The notes under the pieces were generated by a model. It saw only the letters and a list, made by a program, of their open reading frames with translations. It ran no database searches and had not been told where the DNA came from. Shown piece after piece: positions 1 through 10,435 of a DNA stretch of 64,000 nucleotides. The first letter of the stretch is position 1, and the number at the start of each line of letters is the position of its first letter. The stretch covers positions 496,001 through 560,000 of the forward strand of contig JAHDVF020001054.1 of assembly GCA_022606425.2 (NCBI GenBank), written 5' to 3'. The DNA comes from Lepidostoma basale (taxonomy: Eukaryota > Arthropoda > Insecta > Trichoptera > Lepidostomatidae). A program made the position numbers and the translations under genes.

Positions 1-335
1 AGATTGAAGTTAAACTAAGACAAAATAATGTATACATAATATTTAAGAGTTAAAATACTTATAGTACTGGAAATAAAAAATAAAATTAAGATAAATAAAA
101 AAAGTAATAAACGAGTATTACAATATCACGTAACATCGCCGAGATGTTGCTCCGATCTTTTTCTTAAAATTTCTCTCATTTAAATGAAAGACATCAATGT
201 CTCCAAAATGCTTGTTGTAGTTATCACAGATTTGATACAATGCCACGCTCTGAGCGTAGTTAGTGCGATGATGTTATATGGGAAAGGCGTATTTTTTCTA
301 CTTTAAGAAATAGAAGAATTCTCATTCTTTGAGGT
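1..335 (-). repeat. LINE 3' tail remnant, family shared with 51995-52340
   Basis: This stretch matches the segment at about 52.0-52.34 kb in the same order: an AAACTAAG-like lead, a run of A-rich triplets, then blocks ending in GTTGCTCCGATC and AGCGTAGTTAGTGCGAT. Read on the minus strand, the 52-kb copy gives a peptide resembling the C-terminal tail of a non-LTR reverse transcriptase, with the pattern RTNYAHRA...YWICDNN...FHLNKRNF. The copy here is more decayed and has no usable reading frame. The family call is an inference from that pattern. Confidence 0.4.
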
Positions 336-1070
336 TAAAAAAACTTCACTTATTTAATCTTAAAAGGAATATTACATTTTGTTTGGAATCAACAATGTCT
401 TCCTCGTTACCATCAAACTCAGTATCTGCTTCCTAAATATTGCATAAAATTCTTTTAGCGGCAGAAGTTCAAAAGACTTAAAGCAAACCCTAAAAAAACA
501 CTTCTTAAAATCTTCAATGGAAACGTTTTTTTTCCCAAAGGCAATATTATCTAAAGCCAAAAATTATTGTTGTCTTTCTTAAGCTCAGTTTTCTCGGCGT
601 TTTAAGGGACGCTCATAAGCCAAATGTTTTTATTCGGCAAAGATGTGAGAATTTTCCGCAAATAACTAAAGCACCTTAAACTCGGAAATTTGAAATTCTA
701 ATTTCGAATCTGAACACCCGACTTCATGAACGTAATAATTCCAAAAATAAAATTGTTAGAAAGTGTTATAAAAATATTAAGCCTTGTAGAAAGTATGTTG
801 GAAAGTTTCCAACCATTTTTTAAAAGAAAAAGGGAATTAAATATCGTCCATTTGAAAAAGTTCTACCTTACTTTTGTTCCGATTTAAGTGACCCAAAATA
901 TAATTGTCTATGGCACTTATAATCAATATAATCAATTTTAAAGCAAGTTTCGGTCATATAATTTATCCGATCCTACCTTTTATTTATCAAATTTTAGGTA
1001 ATGGTAACAATAATTTTTAAATGAAAGCAAAAATGTCCGTTCACAATTGATTTCTGGTTAACATATATTT
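336..1070. other. unassigned AT-rich spacer
   Basis: No gene, RNA or recognisable repeat is visible. The only open frame (372-560, minus) is short, low in complexity and has no family resemblance. Confidence 0.5.
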
Positions 1071-1074
1071 TTTT

Positions 1075-1335
1075 TACCACTCGTCCTTCATTCACTCTTT
1101 CCATATGTCCAAACTATAGCACTTGAAACATTCTTAATTATCCTTTCATTGTTTTGTACGTAACACCATCATTCGCACCGCATTCACTTCTTATATTTTC
1201 ATTCGACACTCGTATCCACACATCAGTATAAGAGATCTCATTTCTACTGCATTTATTCTACTTTCATCCTTCTTTTGATAGTTCTATGCTTCGCTTTCAT
1301 ACATAAGGGTTCCATACATAACCAGTTCAAGACAC
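1075..1335 (-). repeat. GTTA-tailed LINE fragment (RT C-terminal region)
   Basis: On the minus strand this matches the middle of the LINE copy at 4170-4840: the segments encoding MVKK, the GHMER motif, SECGAND and the MRSLRRMCG-like block are all recognisable with many substitutions and stops. The 3' tail is missing. It is a decayed 5'- and 3'-truncated copy. Confidence 0.6.
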
Positions 1336-1888
1336 AAACATTAGTGGATTTTAACTAAGTTTACGAAAATAAAAGAAAAAAAAAATACATTCCTTTTATT
1401 TTCGTTATTTTCTCTACAATACTGTAAACCTCTGTCATGATATTATTAAACAAGATTTCTTATATTCTGTCTGACCCAAGATTTTTCAATCATCTTTACC
1501 GAAATATGTTTCGTTTGTTTTAATAATTAATTTCTTAATGGAATACCATCTCCCTTACCATTTCCGATATCATTAGTGATTTGGAAAAGCTCGTTAGATG
1601 ATGTGAAATACGAATAGGGAAAATATCCTAGTTAGAAGAAATGTTTATTTTCAGCTTTGATCTTGTTAATTTATTAATGTGTAACATCCAATAATACATT
1701 AAAGTACATCCCACTCAAGTTTTTAAAATATATTTACTTAACATTTTATCAAGGGCAAAGGGAGAATTTTTCTCTACGATATAATGTTATAAACACAAGC
1801 AAACATTTTGAGAATCTTACATTTAACTCACGAATACACTATATAAAATGAAATTACTTTGTTTTAAGATTTAACATATTTTGTTTCA
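1336..1888. other. unassigned AT-rich spacer
   Basis: Low-complexity AT-rich sequence. I see no coding potential, RNA gene or repeat with a second copy. Confidence 0.4.
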
Positions 1889-2230
1889 TTAAGAATTAAT
1901 TGTATCTCAATAGAGACGAAGATGTAAATTATTTGGAAACAGAATATGATGGTCGCTGCGTTTTACAGGACTTATGACCTGTCATTGATTGGGTTAAGCG
2001 ATCGCTTTATGCAAAACAACATTCCCCATTCCACCCTTCTACGAACACCACGTCTGACAATTATTTAAAAGTTGTATATATGCTACCATGTTGAGAAACA
2101 TTTCACATATTTTAGTTCAATCTACACTAGCGCCAACTATTGAGACTAGAGGTAAAACGCCTCGACCACCATATACTGTTTCCAAATAATTTACATCTTC
2201 GTCTCTAATGAGATATAATTAATTCTTAAT
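1889..2230. mobile_element. element T, copy 1 (non-autonomous, inverted-repeat ends)
   Basis: The ends are inverted repeats of about 45 bp: AAGAATTAATTGTATCTC at the left and its reverse complement, one base changed, at the right, followed inward by GACGAAGATGTAAATTATTTGG in both arms. Inside lie the family blocks GACCTGTCATTGATTGGGTT, GCGATCGCTT and CATTCCCCATTCC. At least ten related copies are in this window (see 3783, 7495, 21307, 26792, 46781, 49709, 51621, 54022, 57613, 59739). No coding capacity is visible, so it is a MITE-like or fold-back element of unknown source. Confidence 0.75.
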
Positions 2231-2342
2231 GATCGATACACCCGTAAAGGGTAAAATCCAGTATTTGTCTACAAGTATTTGTATACAATTAAAAAACAAA
2301 ATATTTTGTTTCAAATTCAAATTTATTTTCCAAATAGACATT

Positions 2343-2525
2343 ACTAAATAACTAACCATCACGCCATCTCTTCGGAGGGGTTGGCAGAAAAATGGAACGC
2401 CACATTGTTCTCTCCTGGCATACTTCTTCCGCTTCCGCTACTTCATAGATCGTCTCGTACACGAACATCATTTTCTCCGACTCGTTTCATGGGCGACATT
2501 TAATATTATTTCGATTTAATCTTCC
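2343..2525 (-). repeat. GTTA-tailed LINE 3' end
   Basis: The plus strand reads ACTAACTAACCATCACGCC and continues into the reverse complement of the segment that encodes the VWQSILSAYP-like C terminus and the CMNVEEAREIC block in better copies. It is the 3' terminal part of this LINE in minus orientation, with several substitutions. Confidence 0.65.
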
Positions 2526-3000
2526 TCTTCTTCAAGTACCCTGTCAGGTCCCCCCAACGTTGGCGATCACCTCGGCAAACCCGTCCATGTCCTGCGCCGC
2601 TCGAAACAGTTCCTCAACACTTCGGATGTCGGTCCACTCCCTCACGTTTCGCAGCCAGGAAATTTGTCCCCTACCAGGCCCTCAGCGTCCCTCAATTTTC
2701 CCCTCCAATATCAGTTGGAGAAGGTGGTATTTTTCCCCACGCAGCATATGACCCAGATGTGAGATCTTTCGAACCTTGATAGTTAATAACAGTTCCCTGT
2801 CAACTCTAGCTCGCCTCAGGACTTCGGTATTGGTAACCATGTCTGTCCAGGGAACTCTGAGCATTCGGCGATTGAGCCACATTGCAAATGCTTCAAGACT
2901 GTTCATTGAGTTAACTTTCAAGGTCCACATTTCACATCCGTGCAATAAAACAGACCACACATAGCATTTGATCATTCTCTGGCGGAGTTTCAAGTTTAAG
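2526..3000 (-). pseudogene. reverse transcriptase C-terminal fragment (second LINE family)
   Basis: On the minus strand a frame of about 100 residues (2993-2682) contains KLRQRMIKCYVWSVLLHGCE, WTLK, the basic block LNRRMLRVPWTDMVTN and LGHMLRG. The LLYGCE..WTL and GHxxR pattern is typical of the region after the polymerase domain in RTE- and CR1/Jockey-like LINEs. Everything upstream, including the catalytic YxDD box, is absent, so this is a dead 5'-truncated insertion. The exact clade cannot be fixed without a search. Confidence 0.65.
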
Positions 3001-3782
3001 TTATCATAGCAGAAGAGTTATATTATTTTATTAAACGTAACTCTTGCTGCCTCAATTCTGAATTTTGTCTCTTATTTCTGCATTTTATCTCTACATTTTA
3101 TCTTTGATTTAATAATGCCAAGTTTTCCTCGGTCTTCTTTTATTTCTAGATCCGTTCACATGTACTCATAAAATAAAATAAAAATATAAAAATGAACTTA
3201 ATATTTTAACTTTATGTAACGTATTGAAATGTCATTGAAGGAAAAAATATCCTAAAATAGTGATATGGTACTCAATGAAAATAATAGTTTACAACCTTAA
3301 TTCTCAGAGAAAAAATGTCGTAACTAAAATGCTGAATTTCACGCTGCAAATGACACAACATTTGTGTTAGACCCTTCTGATGGCGAGACATCAGGGAAAT
3401 GACTTATATTATAGGTCACTCATTCCAGTAAATACTGTTTGACGATAACCCTTCAGCAAAATTAATCACAAGCTTTCAGTCTTGTTTTATGATGAAATGT
3501 GTAATTTTTATGAGATCTTTTAGCTACGAACAGTCTCTCAATTTCATCTTAAAAAAACATGTTGAAAAATATAATACATATTGATGATTCAATTAAACAT
3601 GGTTCATGGTATGTAAAAAAATTCATTTTTGTTCGATTTGTAACGAATATTTACTTATTTTTTAACCCTTTGCACTGGAAACATTTTTGGTATGTGCATA
3701 CCGCCAAATCGAAGCATTTTTAAGAAAAAAAAGAAATACAAAAAATTATAAAAATAAAAGAACTTTTTTAGTTTTCGTAAAA
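3001..3782. other. unassigned AT-rich spacer
   Basis: AT-rich sequence with no coding frame of interest. The minus frame at 3655-3843 is a run of phenylalanine and tyrosine codons from poly-T/A and is not convincing. Confidence 0.4.
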
Positions 3783-4168
3783 GGTTTAATTGTATCTCAA
3801 TAGAGACGAAGATGCAAATTGGAAACTGAATATGGTTGATCAAGGTGTTTACAGGACTTGTGACCTGTCATTGGTTGGGTTAAGCGCACGCTTTATGTAA
3901 TTACAACATTCCTCATTCCATCTTTCTTTATGACCATGTATGACAAATTTTTGGAAGTTGTATATACGTTAAAGTCCTATGCCAGATTTCACATGTCAGT
4001 TTCAATGTGCCATCTATGAAGATTTTGATTTCATATATTAATCTTTTTAAGATTACTGTATATATACTCTACATACTAACGCCATCTATGGAGATTTATG
4101 TTTATTAAGCATTAAGCAGAACATCTTTTTAACTCAATGTGAATGGCTACCCCGCCATTAGCCATTAG
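3783..4168 (+). mobile_element. element T, copy 2 (long form, right end replaced by LINE)
   Basis: It starts with TTTAATTGTATCTCAATAG and keeps the blocks GGAAACTGAATATGG, GGTGTTTACAGGACT, GGTTGGGTTAAGCGCACGC and CATTCCTCATTCC. It ends in AATGTGAATGGCTACCCCG, matching the far end of the inverted copy at 46781-47158. No inverted right terminus is present; the right end runs straight into the LINE at 4170. Confidence 0.7.
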
Positions 4169-4169
4169 C

Positions 4170-4840
4170 TTGGAGCAAGTAGTTGAGTTTGTGTATTTAG
4201 GTAGTATGTTTACAAGAGATGGGAGAGTGGAGAGGGATATTGAAAGAAGGGTTGGGGCAGGCAACAAAGTGAATGGTGCACTTAAAGTTGTCATCGCAAA
4301 CAAAAACCTACCCAAAAAAAGCTAGAATGGCAGTGCACAATGGTGTTCTTCTACCGACCCTTATGTATGAAAGCGAAGCATGGAACTGGCAAAGGCAGGA
4401 TGAAAGTAGAATAAATGCAGTAGAAATGAGATCTCTTAGACGAATGTGTGGATATTCTGTGTATGATAGAGTGTCGAATGAAAATATAAGAAGTGAATGC
4501 GGTGCGAATGATGGTGTCATGAACAAAATAATGAAAGGATCATTAAGATGGTTTGGACATATGGAAAGAATGAATGAAGAAAGAATGGTAAAAAAATTAT
4601 ATGTAAATGATGTAAATGGTACCAGAAATAGAGGAAGACCGAGGAAAACGTGGCACGATCAAATAAATCAAATATTGAATGTCGGCCATGTGAGGAGTCA
4701 GAGAAATCGACGCGCGTGCATGACACGATGTATGAATGTTGAGGAAGCGAGAGAAATATGCCAGGAAAGAAAAGTGTGGCAGTCCATTCTTTCTGCCTAC
4801 CCTTAGGGTAGACGGCGTAATGGTTAGTTAGTTAGTTGGT
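4170..4840 (+). pseudogene. GTTA-tailed LINE, RT C-terminal region (one of the best copies)
   Basis: The translated segment runs VEFVYLGSMFTRDGRV, then ARMAVHNGVLLPTLMYES, MRSLRRMCGYS, SLRWFGHMERM, RGRPRKTWHDQINQ and a terminal CQERKVWQSILSAYP. These blocks follow the reverse transcriptase domain in RTE-like non-LTR elements; polymerase motifs are missing. A frameshift in an A-run near 4312-4319 splits the frame. The element ends in a GTTAGTTAGTT microsatellite tail, as many LINE 3' ends do. The 5' truncation lies at nearly the same point as in the copies at 31013 and 63175. Confidence 0.8.
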
Positions 4841-5354
4841 TTTAATTAAATATATTTTCGTTATTTACAACTTCGTTATTTACATCTTAGCTTTAGACAT
4901 TTTTGTGTGAGTTCATTCGTAAAGTTGAACTTTTAAGCATTTAAATCATCTAGCAAAGCAATTTACTCATTGTGTTGAATCTGTTCGAGATTTATCTGGG
5001 TGTAGGTTACCCGACGTAATCTAAAGATACGCAAAAAATTTATGATTGATCTGTCTAAATACTTATTATCTGCCATTAATTTCACAGCAGGCGTCGGATG
5101 GTGGGCGAAGAAAATTCTGGGCGCGAGCGAGTGTCTTTTTGTTTCTCGTCCCAGATTTTCAGGAAATTTTACAGCCATCAATCTCTATAATTTGACAGTG
5201 CACCTACTCCTGATAAATATCTGATATGAAATGAAAATATTAAGAATAATAAATTGTAAACGCGAAAAACTCTTATTCGTATTATAATTATAATTAACCA
5301 GCTTATTAGATAGTCCATTTTTTCGGCGGCAGCACTATGATCTTCTTCATCTCT
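4841..5354. other. unassigned spacer
   Basis: No supported feature. Short open frames on both strands between 4963 and 5224 overlap each other and show no family pattern. Confidence 0.4.
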
Positions 5355-5835
5355 TCTTCTTTGCTAGCGTTCTTCCCCCCACTGCTGGATATAGGCCTCT
5401 TCCAATTTCTTCCACTCGTCTCTATCCTGTCCTCTCTGTATCCAAGATTTTCCAACCCTTTTGATAATATCATCGATCCATCTTATCGGTGGCCTTCCGA
5501 CACTTCGCCTATTTCCCCATGGTCTCCAACTGAGTATCCTGGGTGCCCATCTGTTGCCACCCTGTCTAGCTAAGTGTCCAGCCCATTGCCATTTCAATTT
5601 TGCCACTTGGTCCATGACGTCAGCAACCCTGGTGCGGCATCTGATTTCTTCATTTCTTATGCGGACACGCAAGCTCACACCAAGAATCTGGCTTTCCATG
5701 GACCTCTGTGTACACTTGAGCCTGTGGACACTTTTTGCTGTAAGAGTTGTCGTCTCTAGTCCGTATGTCATCATGGGCAGTATACACATGTCGTAGACCT
5801 TACTTTTGAGACTACGATGCGTTAATATTATTTTA
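5355..5835 (-). pseudogene. reverse transcriptase C-terminal fragment (third LINE family)
   Basis: The minus-strand frame (5975-5364) reads through SKVYDMCILPMMTYGLETTT, RSMESQILGVSLRVRIRNEE, LKWQWAGHLARQ, RWAPRILSWRP and RSVGRPPIRWIDDI, ending EEAYIQQWGEER. The PMMTYGxET, WAGHxxR and GRPPxRWxDD motifs are standard in the tail of RTE-like LINE polyproteins. The frame is open for about 200 residues, so the copy is younger than most here, but it is 5'-truncated and has no polymerase or endonuclease domain. Confidence 0.8.
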
Positions 5836-5989
5836 TTGAATGTTAAAGCGTTATCACTGGAATTCCGTTTTAATTTGGAATAGAACTGACGAATTTTTAT
5901 GACTCTAAAAACTCTGTTTTTTCCATTTTTTATTTTTTTTAGACATTTTTCGAAGGCAAAACAGATGTTTAACATCTGTAAAAAATATT

Positions 5990-6230
5990 AATATGTATGA
6001 AAAACGATAGTTTTCAAAGAGTTTTATTATAATATTTATGTATGACATGTTTCGCCTTTCTAAGCATTATTAAATGCCTAATTAATAATTTAAAATGGAG
6101 CTTTACATCATTGTTCAAGAAACAATAAATCTGTGAAAACTTATCATATTTGTAAATAATTTTATAATATGTTTAAATGTGTTCTGAGGAAGTACCGGTT
6201 GTCCGAAACATGTCTGATGTGTATTTTAAT
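5990..6230. mobile_element. fold-back element relic with hammerhead-like core
   Basis: The left part carries the AGTTTTATTATA ... ATGACATGTTTCGCC signature shared with the fold-back elements at 48443, 48660, 45700 and 58960. The right part carries a hammerhead-like core at 6184-6214. The arms no longer pair well. Confidence 0.45.
6184..6214 (+). ncRNA. hammerhead-ribozyme-like core (decayed)
   Basis: CTGAGGA (6184-6190) is followed by one extra A, a stem II of GTAC/GTCC with one mismatch around the loop CGGTT, GAAAC (6205-6209) and ATGTC, which gives a self-complementary stem III (ACATGT) and a GTC cleavage triplet. The flanks do not pair as stem I. Activity is doubtful; the layout matches the better copies at 37941 and 45846. 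Confidence 0.45.
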
Positions 6231-6289
6231 TTTTTTAAAGTTAGTGTTGTATATACAAAGTACATAAAAAATAAAATAAAAAGTAAACT

Positions 6290-6575
6290 CCCCTGTCCAC
6301 CATTAAAATCTGAATTAGATTTTCACCATATTTTTTCCCTTATGAGCATGACTCGTCGTCTTAACAGTCTAATCGTCCTCGCGCTTACTTTATCTTATCA
6401 CCATCATTTCTCCCTTCCACTTTATACTTATTTTTTCATAGGTAGTTCTCTGATTTTATATATAGTTTACTCTCTCAGTCTGACGAAGGTCCGGTGGGAG
6501 CGAATCAGTTGGTGTTACCAAATAATGTGGTATTAATACAAATTACTAAAAGTCTTTATATTAACTTGATAAACA
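6290..6575. other. unassigned spacer
   Basis: The plus open frame at 6177-6536 crosses the ribozyme-like core and a low-complexity stretch and shows no family resemblance. Nothing else is seen. Confidence 0.35.
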
Positions 6576-6579
6576 ATAA

Positions 6580-6955
6580 CTTATGGCGTCGAAGCAATGG
6601 CAGACACAGTAAGGACCAAACAAGTTTTGAGGACTTCCGAAATGAAGACACTGAGGACGATAGCAGGCAAGACACTGAGAGATCGCGTGAGGGACACCAG
6701 AATAAGAGAGATTTGTAAGGTTGAGGATATTATAAGATGGAGCAGACAGCGAAAAAGGGACTGGTACGGTCATGTTCAAAGAATGGATACCACCTGACTC
6801 CCGTACATTGCATTGCATAATCAACCTCATGGGACTCGTCCTCGTGGAATACCTCCTAAAAGATGGAAGGACATCTGGGAATCTACCTCACAGGAGGAGC
6901 AACACTCTGTAAGACAGAGCACATAGGTCTACAATAAGGAAGAAGAAGAAGAATA
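6580..6955 (+). pseudogene. reverse transcriptase C-terminal fragment with (GAA)n tail
   Basis: The plus frame reads MADTVRTKQVLRTSEMKTLR, GKTLRDRVRDTRIREIC, IIRWSRQRKRDWYGHVQRM and, after a stop, RPRGIPPKRWKDIW, ending in a GAAGAAGAAGAAG microsatellite. The same family occurs in minus orientation at 16478-16975 and, more distantly, at 41700-41995. It is a 5'-truncated LINE copy with an in-frame stop after HVQRMDTT. Confidence 0.75.
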
Positions 6956-7490
6956 AATTAAATCCTATTCATGTTTAATTTTATAAATGTATTTATTGAT
7001 AGTGTATATGGAACTGAACTAAAGAAGTCAGACCGTTATTTTGCCCTAGAAAACGAAATTTATGTCCCTGCAATAAAATTATATAGTTGACACGGAAACA
7101 GACGCAGTAACCCAGAAAAGGGCTGAATCATAATATATATCTTCTAGCAATATGTATTTCAGATACGGCTAGTATTAGATGTTTCAACCCCAGTTCATAT
7201 AACAATAATTATTTCTTTCCCAACCTCTCCACTTTTCCCTCTCCGTCGGCTACTTCCTCCGCTTTCCATTCTCGTCACGCTCGGTACGTGCCTTCTAGTA
7301 TTATTCCGCTATCTCTTCGACTCAAAATGGCTGTAAGAAGCATGTATCCAGAACCACCGCCAGGGCGCTTGACTCGTGACGGTGGCAAACGGGGCTCGAA
7401 ATGCACTTAGAACACGCTTTAAAATAAATCTCAAAAAATAATCGTACACATATTAAATAATTTTACAATCCGATGGTAGTAATGCTTACC
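6956..7490. other. unassigned spacer
   Basis: AT-rich sequence with a more GC-rich stretch at about 7220-7400 (CGTCGGCTACTTCC, CCGCCAGGGCGCTTGAC). I cannot assign it to a gene or to a repeat family present elsewhere in the window. Confidence 0.35.
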
Positions 7491-7494
7491 TCTT

Positions 7495-7954
7495 GTCTCA
7501 ATAGATGGCGCTAGTGAAGATTGAACTAAAATATGAGAAATGTTTCTCAACATGGTAGCATATCGTCACCCCAGAGCAATAGTGAGATAAACCAGTGCTA
7601 TCTTGACATAATAACAAGCCGTAATGTTCCTTTGATATTGTTTATGGTTTGACTCGGTGGAGGCCTTGCATTTATTTGAGTCTCGTAGGCCCTAGGAGAC
7701 TCAAATAAGTGCAAGGCCATAAACAATATCAAAGGAACATTACGGCTTGTTATAATGTCAAGATGGGACTGGTTTATCTCTGGGATGATATATACAAATT
7801 TCAAATAATTGTCAGATGTGGTGTTCGTAGAAAGGCGAAATGGGGAATGTTGTATTACATAAAGCGATCGCTTAACCCAACCAATGACAGGTCATACGTC
7901 CTGTAAACACCTCCAAATAATTTACGTCTTCGTCTCTATTGAGATACAATTAAT
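7495..7954 (-). mobile_element. element T, copy 3, with a nested palindrome
   Basis: It ends at the right with the reverse complement of the family terminus (GAGATACAATTAATTG) preceded by CGATCGCTTAACCC and AATGACAGGTCATA. The left end holds the ATAGATGGCGCTAGTG block seen also at 54022-54340. A near-perfect palindrome at 7571-7784 interrupts the middle. Confidence 0.7.
7571..7784. repeat. long near-perfect palindrome
   Basis: The left arm, from about 7571 (CCAGAGCAATAGTGAGATAA) through AACAAGCCGTAATGTTCC and GATATTGTTTATGG, is repeated inverted on the right (CCATAAACAATATC, GGAACATTACGGCTTGTT, ending near 7784). The arms are roughly 95-100 bp around a short centre near TAGGCCCTAGG. Confidence 0.8.
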
Positions 7955-8047
7955 TGTTAACAATCGTGATACATAAAACAAAGTATTATACTTAGGAAAT
8001 TGAAAAACTTTGTTTGATCTACTATTTAATAAAAAATATTGAAAAAA

Positions 8048-8086
8048 ACACTACATGTTTTGGAGGATACCTCCATCTTCAGGTGT
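8048..8086 (-). ncRNA. hammerhead-ribozyme-like core, left arm
   Basis: Read on the minus strand: ACAC (8086-8083), CTGAAGA (8082-8076), one extra T (8075), stem II GGAGG/CCTCC around the loop TAT, then AAAAC, ACATGT as stem III, an A at position 17, and GTGT (8051-8048) pairing with ACAC as stem I. The conserved GAAA has decayed to AAAA, so this copy is probably inactive. Confidence 0.6.
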
Positions 8087-8249
8087 AAAAATATAATAAA
8101 AACTAAACAAAGAAAGACTAATAAAAAACGTTTTTCAATTTCTTAAGTATAGTAGTATAATTAATTAATAGTATAATTTGAATTATTGTATCGAATTTTA
8201 AATGCGTTTTTATATTAGTCTTTTTTTGTTTAGTTTTTATTATATTTTT

Positions 8250-8288
8250 ACACCTGAAGATAGAGGTATCCTCCGAAACATGTTGTGT
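8250..8288 (+). ncRNA. hammerhead-ribozyme-like motif, right arm
   Basis: ACAC (8250-8253) and GTGT (8285-8288) form stem I. CTGAAGA occupies 8254-8260, one extra T is at 8261, and stem II is 8262-8266 paired with 8270-8274 (four of five pairs) around TAT. GAAAC is 8275-8279; ACATGT supplies a self-complementary stem III, with T at the cleavage position 8284. All core positions of the hammerhead family are present, apart from the one-base insertion before stem II. Confidence 0.65.
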
Positions 8289-8519
8289 TTTTTTAATATT
8301 TTTTTTAATAATTATTGGATTAAACAAAGTTATTTTTAATTTCCTAAGTATGTTACTATGAAATTCCACATGTTAATGCCTTAGCGTTCAATAAGTTGAT
8401 AAAAAAATTATTTAAACAGTTTATAACTTTTATTTGCTTATTAATACGTAATGTATAATAATGAATACGTAAAGCTCGAACACGTAATACCTAGAGATGT
8501 AATACGTAATATGTAATGC

Positions 8520-8860
8520 CTAGAGACGGCCCTGTAGCTAATATTTCTGCGCCCATCAGTAGGATGGTCACTTGCTATCGACTTTTATTCGATAAAAACA
8601 CGATGCGAAATGGATATAATAGAATAGGATGTAATATATAGATTGATTTATGTCGGAAGGACGGACTGATAAATAAGCAATATGAGGAATATTCAGTAAG
8701 ATTGTTAGGCACTTACCCCGTTTTTTACTCGACACGTGAACAAAACAACATTCGGCCAGGCCTCGTATCAGCCGAGCGTAATATGCTAAGTTTCGTATCT
8801 CCTTTTTGTTACGTTTTGAGTTATTGGGTTAATCGTAACATAAGCCAGTTTTTTTATCGT
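8520..8860. other. unassigned spacer
   Basis: No feature is supported. Short CGTAATA-type repeats occur at about 8440-8525. Confidence 0.35.
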
Positions 8861-8865
8861 TAGCT

Positions 8866-8945
8866 AAAGAGGATACATCCACCAAACCAAATTAAAAAAA
8901 TGAATAGAAAATTCGCAATTTAGATCCTTGGTCGTTTTATGTATA
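8866..8945. repeat. upstream duplicated segment, first copy (distal part)
   Basis: GAGGATACATCCACCAAAC followed by AAAAATGA.TAGAAA and ATTTAGATCCTTG recurs at about 25358-25520. Together with 9900-10195 and its partner at 26490-26770, it marks the duplicated unit that also contains the receptor genes. Confidence 0.55.
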
Positions 8946-9039
8946 TTATCCTATTCGTTTTTTTTTTTTGCAATAGATTATATGGAAATAAGTTAATTTT
9001 AATGGAAATGATATCATAAACGGTTGGAAATATGAAAAA

Positions 9040-9300
9040 ATAGAATAGTCACAAACTCGATACATTGCCGCGCTAGTTAGTGCGATAAACAGGAAGATGA
9101 AAAAGGAAAGATAAAGATGGAACGAACGTTCAGAAGACAAATACTCTTGACTTTGGAAAGTATTATGTATTCCCTAATGTCAAATCATCTCTCATGCGTT
9201 CCTGGTAATACATTGTTTTAATTTTTTTACCTGTTCAATTTAAACTATGATTGTTGTTTGTAATATCTTTTGAGAAAATAAACTGATTTGATTTGATGGA
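9040..9300 (+). repeat. LINE 3' end with (TTGAT)n tail
   Basis: The blocks CTCTTGACTTTGGAAAGTAT, CTAATGTCAAATCATCTCTC, GCGTTCCTGGTA and AATAAACTGATTTGATTTG match the 3' ends at 21690-22050 and 58490-58700, and in inverse at 20195 and 24329. In the longer copies the upstream part encodes the tail of a Jockey/CR1-like RT. Confidence 0.7.
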
Positions 9301-9895
9301 AAGTTTTAATTCCGGTATCAATTCAGTAACATATTTAACAACTTGACCTGAAATGCTTTCTTAGATTAAAATAATACAATTACGATATTTTCATAAGGAA
9401 ATCAAATGCTTGATCTCTTGACTCAGTTATTGGAACTAAGATATCAGAGACGAATACTTCATAAGATAATTGAGTTTATTGAATTAATTTGTTCCGATCT
9501 ATTTCTCAAAATGTAAAGCGATATTTATTGCAATACAAAAACGAAATGTATTAGATTTCTTTGAGTCGCTTCTGCCTAATTAGGGCTAAATTAGATTCTT
9601 CCATTTTAATTGGATAACGGAAATTCCTTGATTCATCAACAAAGATGTCACTTCACATAATTTTCTTTTGTGTTAATTATAATGATTGAAATTGAAATTC
9701 TTATCGTATTTCTACGTTTCCTGTGAATTTTCTAAGTAACAAACCTTATCAAATAGCCTTCATCAACCATTTGTCGTCCAGTGCTAGAAATAGGCCTTCA
9801 TTCTCGACTTCCAGAACTATATATCATTTAAATGGAAAGAATGAGTGAAGAGAGAATGGTGAAGATATAGAATTATACAAAAAACTTAATAACAA
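9301..9895. other. unassigned AT-rich spacer
   Basis: Nothing coding is visible. A 45-bp scrap at about 9828-9870 resembles the GHMERMSEERMV segment of the GTTA-tailed LINE. Confidence 0.35.
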
Positions 9896-9899
9896 AGTA

Positions 9900-10195
9900 T
9901 TTAAGACTATATTAAATGATTGAATAGATAGAAAGTCTTGTCCACTTATGTAACAAAAGAAAAGCTTACATAGAAATGATACTTATATAACATTCAGCCA
10001 TATAATCAGGAAGAATGGCGAGTGTGTAATCAAATTTCTATACAAGAAATATTTTCCTCTTTATTAAAGAGCAGATACATTCGTATAGAAATCAGAATCT
10101 TTGTGAATATAAAACAGATGTATTCATTCCTCTATGAATGAATCTCTATACTTAAATGCAGTGCCGGTTCGTAATAACGCAACTTAATTTTTTTT
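9900..10195 (+). repeat. segmental duplication upstream of OR-A (copy 1)
   Basis: The segment CCTCTTTATTAAAGAGCAGA, CATTCGTATAGAAATCA, ATCTTTGTGAAT, TGAATCTCTATACTTAAATG and CAGTGCCGGTTCGT.ATAACGC matches 26490-26770 in the same order and strand. The match sits about 2.8 kb before OR-A and about 3.4 kb before OR-B, which supports duplication of the whole region rather than two insertions of a repeat. Confidence 0.75.
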
Positions 10196-10324
10196 TTATT
10201 CTTTTGGATTATGTTCTACCGAGTATGCTCAATAATTGATTTGCGTTACAGTCAAACGTGACAAGTTATTATTTTTATTTCTTTTTTTGTTACTATTATT
10301 TATGTACTTGAAATAGTACACATG

Positions 10325-10435
10325 TACATAACACAACTAACTAACTAACTAACCATCACGCCGCTCCCCGAAGGACTGCCACACTTTTCTTTCCTGGCAT
10401 ATTTATCTCGATTCCTCAACATTCATTTCAAAATA
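10325..10435 (-). repeat. GTTA-tailed LINE 3' end
   Basis: AACTAACTAACTAACCATCA followed by the inverse of the terminal coding block (CCACACTTTTCTTTCCTGGC). It is a short 3' fragment in minus orientation. Confidence 0.65.

Larger units (their letters stand above)
7989..8350. mobile_element. fold-back element with two head-to-head hammerhead-like cores
   Basis: The element begins ACTTAGGAAATTGAAAAAC and ends with a near inverse, AATTTCCTAAGT. Long arms (about 7989-8125 and 8218-8350) pair across an AT-rich centre of about 90 bp. Each arm carries one ribozyme-like core in opposite orientation (8048-8086 minus, 8250-8288 plus). There is no coding capacity; the open frames across it are shadows of low-complexity sequence. 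Confidence 0.75.

Noticed and set aside
3655..3843. Phenylalanine-rich minus frame
   Set aside because: Produced by T/A-rich low-complexity DNA; no motif and it overlaps the end of element T.
5461..5796. Forward open frames over 5337-5796 as possible genes
   Set aside because: They are antisense shadows of the minus-strand reverse transcriptase tail.
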